Assembly: GCA_946563605.1 (NCBI GenBank)
Contig: CAMNVW010000032.1
Location: 1-11,098, forward strand
Reading direction: 5' to 3'
DNA: 11,098 bases
DNA from: an uncultured Clostridia bacterium
GTDB lineage: Bacteria; Bacillota; Clostridia; Oscillospirales; Ruminococcaceae
Within the stretch, counting starts at the first letter, position 1. Each line of letters begins with the position of its first letter. The position numbers and the translations under genes were made by a program. This document shows positions 6,263 to 11,098 of this stretch, piece after piece. The notes under the pieces are model-generated. The model saw only the letters and a list, made by a program, of their open reading frames with translations. It searched no databases and was not told the DNA's origin.

Positions 6263-7720
6263 TTATTTTTGCAGATTTTCCAACAGCTCATGTTTGATAT
6301 TCCACAGCTTTTCGGACAGGTCAACATAATAGTTGTGCGGATTTTCAAAGCGCTTTACTTCATCCCAAAGGGTGTCCACCTGCTCTTTGCAGTGTGTGCG
6401 AATCTCCTCGATGCTCGGCAGGTCATAAACCAGTTCGCCTTTTTTGAAAATCGGTTTGAGCATCTCTTTTGCATACACGTTTTCCAGTGTACACTTTTTC
6501 CATGTCGCCATCGGGTCAAAGATGGTGATGGTGATCGGATGCTCGGTATCCAGTTCTTCATCATGGACGCAGACATAGTCTGCTACTGCTTTGCCGTTCT
6601 GGTCAAAGAAACGGTACAGCTTTTTAAAGTGCGGATTGGTGATTTTTTCAAGACTTTCGCTGACTTTGATCTTCGGGATAAATTCCCCGTCCTTCTCTAC
6701 GGCTACCAGCTTGTATACGCCGCCGAATACTGGGTCGGATTTGCTGGTGATCAGGCGTTCACCGATACCGAAGCTGTCGATTTTTGCGCCCTGAAGATGC
6801 AGATCGCGGATAATGTATTCATCCAAAGAGTTCGACGCAACGATTTTTACATCCTCATAGCCTGCTTCATCCAGCATTTTTCTTGCTTTTTTCGACAGAT
6901 ATGCAATGTCGCCGCTGTCAATGCGGACACCTTTTGGACGATAGCCCTTCGGCACAACCACCTCGTCAAACACCTTGATGGCGTTTGGAATACCGGACTT
7001 GAGCACATTGTAGGTATCCACCAGCAGTGTGCAGTCGTCTGGATAAATCTCCGCATAGGAGCGGAACGCATCGTATTCGGTGTCAAACATCTGTACCCAG
7101 CTGTGCGCCATCGTACCGACTGCCGGAACGCCGTAGTCGCGGTCGGTGATTGCGCAGGCTGTTGCACCGCATCCGCCGATATAGGTCGCTCTCGCACCCA
7201 AAATCGCCGCGTCATAACCCTGTGCGCGTCTGGAACCAAATTCCATGATCACTCTGTTGCCTGCGGCGCGGACCATTCTGTTTGCTTTTGTGGCAACCAG
7301 AGACTGATGGTTGATGGTCAGCAGTACCATTGTTTCAAGCAGCTGTACCTGAATCACAGGGCCTTTGATGGTAACGATCGGTTCGTTTGGGAACATCGGC
7401 GTACCTTCCTCCATCGCCCAAACATCGCATTCAAAATGGAAGTTTGCAAGATAGTCCAAAAACTGCTCGTTGAAAACTTTTTTGCTCTTAAAGTATGCGA
7501 TGTCCTGCTCGGTGAATCGCAGATTTTTCAGATAGTGTACCAGCTGTTCCAAGCCTGTAAAAATCGCAAAACCGCCGCCGTCCGGAATATTGCGGAAAAA
7601 CATATCGAATACCGCGATTTTGTCCTTCATGCCATTGAGGAAATATCCGTTTGACATGGTAAATTCATAATAGTCTGTCAGCATTGTCAGGTTGCGTTCT
7701 TCTGTCCAATTGACCTGCAT
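6263..7720 (-). CDS. pncB: Nicotinate phosphoribosyltransferase
   Basis: The enzyme joins nicotinate and PRPP, with ATP hydrolysis, to give nicotinate mononucleotide in NAD salvage (Preiss-Handler pathway). Numbered from the chosen start, the 485-residue protein shows TDYYEFTM (15-22), EFGSRRAQG (160-168), GTMAHSW (202-208) with the probable phosphorylated His206, DTYN (235-238), the PRPP-binding RIDSGD (266-271) and GIGERL (318-323). The long C-terminal extension places it in the roughly 480-residue Firmicute type. An ATG three codons upstream (7729) directly abuts the AAGGA sequence, whereas the ATG at 7720 lies 9 nt from it, so 7720 is preferred. It is the last gene of the minus-strand cluster, 24 nt after the phospholipase C-like gene, and ends at a strong terminator. 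The family is certain. Confidence 0.96.
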   Translation of the reverse strand: MQVNWTEERNLTMLTDYYEFTMSNGYFLNGMKDKIAVFDMFFRNIPDGGGFAIFTGLEQLVHYLKNLRFTEQDIAYFKSKKVFNEQFLDYLANFHFECDVWAMEEGTPMFPNEPIVTIKGPVIQVQLLETMVLLTINHQSLVATKANRMVRAAGNRVIMEFGSRRAQGYDAAILGARATYIGGCGATACAITDRDYGVPAVGTMAHSWVQMFDTEYDAFRSYAEIYPDDCTLLVDTYNVLKSGIPNAIKVFDEVVVPKGYRPKGVRIDSGDIAYLSKKARKMLDEAGYEDVKIVASNSLDEYIIRDLHLQGAKIDSFGIGERLITSKSDPVFGGVYKLVAVEKDGEFIPKIKVSESLEKITNPHFKKLYRFFDQNGKAVADYVCVHDEELDTEHPITITIFDPMATWKKCTLENVYAKEMLKPIFKKGELVYDLPSIEEIRTHCKEQVDTLWDEVKRFENPHNYYVDLSEKLWNIKHELLENLQK

Positions 7721-7744
7721 GATGATCATTCCTTTCTTTTATGC

Positions 7745-8686
7745 TCAATCCAGTTCTTTATCCATTGTGTTTGGAGAGCCGTTGTCAAAGCACTTCAGAT
7801 TTTTTTCTTCATATACAACGCCGTGTCTGGAACAGTTATAGATGCTTTCGATCATATCCACTGCCTTGAACGCTGCCATATAAAAGATTTGCAAAAAGCT
7901 TCTTGTATCCGGCTTGTTCGGCGTTTGAATGTGAAACCACGCTTCACCCGACAGATTGAGGATATCCTCTTTGACCTGTTTGCGGCGGATATGCGGTGAA
8001 AACAGATTCGGTTTGTTCACCAGCGATTCCATGGCTCCCATCGTCCGCAGGAGATACCCTTTGCGGTCGAGCAGAAAGCGCATGACAAAGCTTGTATCCG
8101 CAAAACATTTTTTGATTTCGGAGTCCTTCACGCGAATACCGTAGACCTCCCACAAAATCGTTACATACAGCTGCGAGATGACCTCATGTTCCCAATCGCT
8201 GCCGTACAGGCGGTTTGCCGGTCGGTACTGGCGGATGCTCCTGCCCTTTTTCAACTCGTAAAAGGCAGTGTCAATGTCGCTTTCGATGCGGTTATGGACG
8301 CCCCTTGCGTCGTCCTCATTTAAGACGCGCTCTTTTTGCATCTGTTTAAAATAAACATAGGGGTGCGCCTCACGGTCAAGGCAGTAATGCCCCACAAATC
8401 CAATGATGTAGGCAGCAAGCGTTTCGTATTCCGGTGTACCGCGGTGCAGATTGAGATAGACGCTCAGCGCAGTAAACAGTTCAACTGTCTTTTCCCTGTG
8501 CATAATGTTCCCACACTTTGGCAGGACACTGCGTCCCAGTATCACATCTCTGAAGAACAGCAGGTCAGGACCCTGCAATCCCCAAAAATACGGCGCAGGA
8601 TTCATCTCCAGCAGTTCCTGAATCGGCTTTTCCAGTGCGGAAAACACCTGTGTGCCAAACAGTTCATGTGTCACAAAAGCTGGCAT
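7745..8686 (-). CDS. Zinc-dependent phospholipase C family protein
   Basis: The 313-residue protein begins MPAFVTHELFG and carries the ligand pattern of the zinc-dependent phospholipase C/S1-P1 nuclease-like fold: His7, Asp41 in QGPDLLFF, His63, His100, Asp104 and His108 in GFVGHYCLDREAHPY, and His131 in GVHNRIESD. These probably bind the metals. Classical members are secreted and have a signal peptide, but none is visible here, so this protein is likely cytoplasmic. Clostridia often carry such short proteins and their substrate is unknown. AAGGAGG precedes the ATG at ideal spacing and overlaps the end of the upstream permease gene (12 nt gap), so the two are co-transcribed. The fold is well supported; phospholipase activity is not demonstrated. 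Confidence 0.88.
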   Translation of the reverse strand: MPAFVTHELFGTQVFSALEKPIQELLEMNPAPYFWGLQGPDLLFFRDVILGRSVLPKCGNIMHREKTVELFTALSVYLNLHRGTPEYETLAAYIIGFVGHYCLDREAHPYVYFKQMQKERVLNEDDARGVHNRIESDIDTAFYELKKGRSIRQYRPANRLYGSDWEHEVISQLYVTILWEVYGIRVKDSEIKKCFADTSFVMRFLLDRKGYLLRTMGAMESLVNKPNLFSPHIRRKQVKEDILNLSGEAWFHIQTPNKPDTRSFLQIFYMAAFKAVDMIESIYNCSRHGVVYEEKNLKCFDNGSPNTMDKELD

Positions 8687-8698
8687 AATTTCCTCCTT

Positions 8699-9463
8699 CT
8701 ATCTTACCGGAAACATTTCCAATGCTATCTTGCCCAGCAAAATCACCATTACTACAACCATAATCGGACGAACGATCTTTACACCGTTTTTCAGCGCAAG
8801 ACCGGAACCGACCCAGTTGCCCAAAATCGCAAAAATGGTGCAGCGGATGCCCACCTCAAACATGACATTTCCACTCAACGCATAGGTGACCAGTGCCGCC
8901 ACGTTGGAGGAAAGGTTGACGATTTTTGTCGTTCCGCAGGAGCGGATGATGCTCATTCCCAAAACCGCATTAAACAGCAGCGTCAGGAAGGTTCCTGTTC
9001 CAGGTCCAAAGAAACCGTCGTACATTCCCGTTCCAAAACCGATCGCCACCGCAAGTGTGAGCATCTTGGACAGCGGCAGCTGCTGTTCCTTTGCCTGACC
9101 AAAATCCTTTTTGCGCAGGATCATGACGGCAATCACAGGGACTGCAATCAGCAGGACATAGCTCAAATATTTTTCGTCGATCGCCATTGCCAGCTTTGCT
9201 CCCAGCGGAGAACCGACCAGTGCCGCCGCCGATGCAGTCAAAGCAACCTTAAAATCGACCTGTCTTTCTTTGATATAACGCACCGACGCTGTCAGAGTGC
9301 CAATACTCGACGCAAACTTGTTTGTACCCAGCGCCATATGCGGCGGCATTCCGGCGGCATAATATGCTGGCAGCGTAATCAAACCGCCGCCGCCCGCAAT
9401 AGAATCCACCACACCGCCAATGAAAATACAAGCGAACAAAAACCACATTGATCCTTCCAACAT
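8699..9463 (-). CDS. TSUP family permease (TauE/SafE, sulfite/sulfonate exporter type)
   Basis: The 254-residue membrane protein belongs to the TauE/SafE (TSUP, DUF81) family, whose members move sulfite, sulfoacetate or other organic anions. About eight hydrophobic segments are visible. The internal duplication typical of the family is clear: GGVVDSIAGGGGLITLPAYYAAG (16-38), with GTNKFASSIGT after it, is echoed by GFGTGMYDGFFGPGTGTFLTLL (142-163) and GTTKIVNLSSN. A GAGGT sequence lies 9 nt before the ATG. The gene follows the HD-domain gene by 55 nt without a terminator and precedes the phospholipase C-like gene by 12 nt. The transported compound cannot be inferred; coupling to nicotinate uptake is possible but speculative. 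Confidence 0.92.
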   Translation of the reverse strand: MLEGSMWFLFACIFIGGVVDSIAGGGGLITLPAYYAAGMPPHMALGTNKFASSIGTLTASVRYIKERQVDFKVALTASAAALVGSPLGAKLAMAIDEKYLSYVLLIAVPVIAVMILRKKDFGQAKEQQLPLSKMLTLAVAIGFGTGMYDGFFGPGTGTFLTLLFNAVLGMSIIRSCGTTKIVNLSSNVAALVTYALSGNVMFEVGIRCTIFAILGNWVGSGLALKNGVKIVRPIMVVVMVILLGKIALEMFPVR

Positions 9464-9518
9464 AATCCTTTACCTCACTCACTTTTAGATTCAATCACTT
9501 TGCTGACTGCTGCAAAAC

Positions 9519-10106
9519 CTATCTGTAATTAGAAGTACCCCGTTCCTTTAAATAGGTGGACTGTAAATCTGCAAGATGCAGTTTGACAGCCAGCGGATAT
9601 TTTTCATACGCCTGACTGATGGAATAGCTTCCGCCTCTCGCCGCTTCATCAAAGCCTCCCATGTGCCAGCGTATCGCCACCGCTTCTGAAGGCTTCAGCC
9701 TCAGAAAGCGCTCAATCAAAAAGACCGATTTTTCGCCGTGTCCGTACGGAAACTGATCTTCAATCGAGTAATAGTTCTGCGCCTCCCAGCGTCCTGTCTC
9801 CTGATTTTTCACGTTGCGGGAGCTGACCTTGTAAAACTGCGCTTTGCACACATCGTGCAGCAGTCCGCAGATTGCAAAGCTCTCCATGCTGTCACCGTCC
9901 TCAAAATACTGCTCCACCATCGTTTGAAAGACGCTGACGCTGTGCATCACAAGCCCCTGCTCACAGGCACAGTGATAGCGTGTGCTTGCCGGCGCTGTGA
10001 AAAAATCGGTTCGTTTGAGCCAGCTTAACAGCTCCTTTGAACCTTCTCGGGTGATATTGCTGCAAAACAGCTCCTCAAAAAGCTGCTGATAATCCATCTG
10101 CTCCAT
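9519..10106 (-). CDS. HD-domain protein (putative metal-dependent phosphohydrolase)
   Basis: The preferred 195-residue product starts at the ATG at 10106, which follows GGAGGA at good spacing. The frame stays open up to 10337, but that extension has no ribosome binding site and contains the likely promoter, so it is not used. HD-type metal ligands are His55 (VMHSV), His84-Asp85 (GLLHDVCK), His123 (GHGEKS), His148 (IRWHMG) and Asp180 (HLADLQS). Members of this superfamily hydrolyse nucleotides, cyclic dinucleotides or other phosphate esters, and the substrate is unknown here. No membrane segment or second domain is seen. It is probably the first gene of the cluster leading to pncB. The HD fold is secure, the role is not. 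Confidence 0.88.
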   Translation of the reverse strand: MEQMDYQQLFEELFCSNITREGSKELLSWLKRTDFFTAPASTRYHCACEQGLVMHSVSVFQTMVEQYFEDGDSMESFAICGLLHDVCKAQFYKVSSRNVKNQETGRWEAQNYYSIEDQFPYGHGEKSVFLIERFLRLKPSEAVAIRWHMGGFDEAARGGSYSISQAYEKYPLAVKLHLADLQSTYLKERGTSNYR

Positions 10107-10197
10107 CCTGATTCCTCCGGTTTCCAAGATTTTTGCAGTTCGCTTTTCTACGAACACAAATGGGCTCACAAACTGCACCTGCTTCTTTTTAAAACTC

Positions 10198-10225
10198 ATT
10201 ATAGCACAAATCCCAAGATACGCAA
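10198..10225 (-). promoter_or_regulatory. Promoter of the HD protein gene and probably the downstream cluster
   Basis: On the minus strand TGCTATAAT is an extended -10 element (TATAAT at 10198-10203), preceded with a 16-nt spacer by TTGCGT (10220-10225). Transcription would start near 10191, leaving a leader of about 85 nt. This supports the start codon at 10106. I see no strong promoter in the 55-nt gap before the permease gene, so it may serve all four genes. Confidence 0.65.
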
Positions 10226-10370
10226 AAAGAATTTTTAAAATTTGCAGCTTTTTATGCAGATTTTTTATGTCAGCAAAACTTCTTGCAAATTCCCCGATGT
10301 TATAAATGCTTTCCGACAAAATAAAACCCACAATCATCGAAAGAAGCGTTCAAACTGAAAAGCATTGAGG

Positions 10371-10415
10371 CAATACTTTTTGCCACAATACTTTTTGCCT
10401 CAATACTTTTTGTAG
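10371..10415. repeat. Three tandem 15-bp repeats with an inverted partial copy
   Basis: Three head-to-tail units share CAATACTTTTTG: 10371-10385 (ending CCA), 10386-10400 (ending CCT) and 10401-10415 (ending TAG). The next bases, CAAAAATATTG (10416-10426), are nearly the reverse complement of the unit, so the third copy can fold into a hairpin with it. The array lies just beyond the radical SAM terminator and outside any supported gene. Confidence 0.9.
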
Positions 10416-10431
10416 CAAAAATATTGCGGCA

Positions 10432-10464
10432 AAAAATCCGTATGGAGTTTCCATACGGATTTTT
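10432..10464 (-). terminator. Terminator of the radical SAM gene
   Basis: The arms AAAAATCCGTATGGA and TCCATACGGATTTTT form a perfect 15-bp stem around the loop GTT, extended outward by an imperfect GCGGC/GCTGC pairing. It begins 13 bp past the radical SAM stop codon, and T-rich sequence follows on the minus strand. The outer 12 bases are identical to those of the recG/pncB terminator. Confidence 0.92.
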
Positions 10465-10477
10465 GCTGCTGTAAAAA

Positions 10478-11098
10478 TTATCTTGTATAAAACTTGCCTT
10501 GAAAGCTGTTTCTGCGGACGAGTTCCTTATCAATTTCGTTCATCACGCACAGTTTTTTCAGACTCCACTCCGGTCCGATCAGCGATTCGCGTTCCCCGTC
10601 TCCGGTCACGCGCTGAATCACCAGTTCCGGCGGAAATAATTCCAACTGGTCACAGACGATATTGACATACTCTTCCCTGGAAAGGAGCTCAAACTCTCCG
10701 TCCGCAAGCTGCTTTGCCATCACTGTCCCCTTTAAAACGTGCAGGAGATGAATCTTCACACTGTGCAGTTTCAGGCGGCTCAACTTTCTTGCCGTTTCCA
10801 GCATCATTTCTCTGTTTTCACCCGGCAAACCGTCGATGATATGCACACAGATATTCACGCCGCGGTCAACAAGCTTTTGATAGCCCTCCAAAAAATCAGC
10901 ATAACTGTGGCATCGGTTGATCCGCTCGCCGGTAACATCATGCACCGACTGCAGACCAAGCTCCACCTCCAGATAGGTGCGGCTTGCAAGCTCTCCCAGA
11001 TAATCGGCAATCTCGTCGCTGATACAGTCCGCTCTGGTTGCAATGGCAAGTCCCACCACATCAGGGAAGGTCAGCGCCTCCTCAAACTTTTCTTTGAG
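10478..11098 (-). CDS. Radical SAM protein, TIGR01212/YhcC-like (C-terminal part)
   Basis: About 206 residues are present; the frame is open through the window edge, so the N-terminus with the CxxxCxxC iron-sulfur motif lies outside. The visible part matches the TIGR01212 family closely: DVVGLAIATRADCISDE, EVELGLQSVHD, ERINRCHSY, VCVHIIDGLPGE, KIHLLHVLKGT, ELFPPELVIQRVTGDGE and the end MNEIDKELVRRNSFQGKF. These include the TIM-barrel strands that hold S-adenosylmethionine. Family members are cytoplasmic and their reaction is not established; a link to tRNA or other RNA modification has been suggested by relationship to Elp3-like enzymes, which I treat as inference. An internal GTG at 11059 is not the start, because conserved sequence continues upstream. 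The gene ends in a strong terminator. Confidence 0.93.
   Translation of the reverse strand, partial: LKEKFEEALTFPDVVGLAIATRADCISDEIADYLGELASRTYLEVELGLQSVHDVTGERINRCHSYADFLEGYQKLVDRGVNICVHIIDGLPGENREMMLETARKLSRLKLHSVKIHLLHVLKGTVMAKQLADGEFELLSREEYVNIVCDQLELFPPELVIQRVTGDGERESLIGPEWSLKKLCVMNEIDKELVRRNSFQGKFYTR

Larger units (their letters stand above)
10107..10477. other. Intergenic region upstream of the HD protein gene
   Basis: This stretch of about 370 bp separates the HD gene from the radical SAM gene. It holds the HD promoter (10198-10225), a 15-bp tandem repeat (10371-10415) and the radical SAM terminator (10432-10464). Minus-strand frames crossing it, including one that reads repeated AKSI units, have no ribosome binding site and run over the terminator, so I regard them as non-coding. 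Confidence 0.6.

Noticed and set aside
6212..7654. Long plus-strand open frame of 480 codons across pncB
   Set aside because: It lies antisense to pncB, has a composition unlike a real protein (many Cys, Phe and His), begins inside the terminator and has no ribosome binding site. It is a shadow of pncB.
8336..9451. Plus-strand open frame of 371 codons over the PLC-like and permease genes
   Set aside because: The frame is antisense to two well-supported genes, rich in His, Gln and Arg, without recognisable motifs or a ribosome binding site.
10107..10337. N-terminal extension of the HD protein to 272 residues
   Set aside because: The upstream frame has no ribosome binding site and contains an extended -10 promoter. 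The ATG at 10106 has a clear GGAGGA and starts a more protein-like sequence.
10371..10426. Possible CRISPR array
   Set aside because: The 15-bp units are directly adjacent with no spacers, only three copies are present, and there are no cas genes.
10300..10533. Minus-strand frame of 77 codons with AKSI repeats
   Set aside because: It overlaps the end of the radical SAM gene and runs through the terminator hairpin and tandem repeat, with no ribosome binding site. The repeats are explained by the 15-bp DNA repeat.

Overview
The window looks chromosomal and comes from a low-to-moderate GC Firmicute, probably a gut-type member of the Clostridia (Oscillospiraceae/Ruminococcaceae-like). This rests on the gene types (Rex, a KdpD-type universal stress protein, a TIGR01212 radical SAM protein, a single-gene SDR), strong AGGAGG-type ribosome binding sites, near-consensus TTGACA/TATAAT promoters, and many hairpin terminators. 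The genus is inference. No mobile element gene, CRISPR array, phage gene or toxin-antitoxin pair was found.

Left part (1-2610). The redox repressor gene rex lies on the minus strand between a consensus-like promoter (938-966) and a wobble-pairing terminator (107-155). Divergent from it on the plus strand is a likely two-gene unit: a small standalone universal-stress-like protein (1187-1627) and a serine alpha/beta hydrolase of the lysophospholipase/monoglyceride lipase type with a TTG start (1651-2610).

Middle (2611-4138). About 340 bp of non-coding DNA contains a chain of at least eight short palindromes, including a perfect 17-bp inverted repeat, with an 11-bp direct repeat at both ends of one part. 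It looks like a composite palindromic intergenic repeat element. A convergent-type terminator follows, then a minus-strand SDR gene (FabG-like, possibly the elongation factor P 5-aminopentanone reductase). Upstream of that is tRNA-Lys(UUU), with its own terminator and a perfect-consensus promoter.

Right part (4139-11098). recG (plus) and the nicotinate phosphoribosyltransferase gene (minus) converge on a perfect 15-bp terminator stem. The phosphoribosyltransferase is the last gene of a tight minus-strand cluster: HD-domain protein, TSUP (TauE/SafE) permease, zinc-dependent phospholipase C-like protein, nicotinate phosphoribosyltransferase. Its promoter is inferred at 10198-10225. Further right are a 15-bp tandem repeat (three units), a second terminator whose stem shares its outer half with the recG one, and the C-terminal part of a TIGR01212/YhcC-like radical SAM protein cut by the window edge.

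Most genes are housekeeping: redox control by NADH/NAD+, NAD salvage, fork repair, translation. No clearly new multi-gene system is visible. The least explained items are the palindrome chain at 2609-2994, the 15-bp tandem repeat at 10371-10415, and the co-transcription of an apparently cytoplasmic phospholipase C-like protein with a permease and an NAD salvage enzyme.
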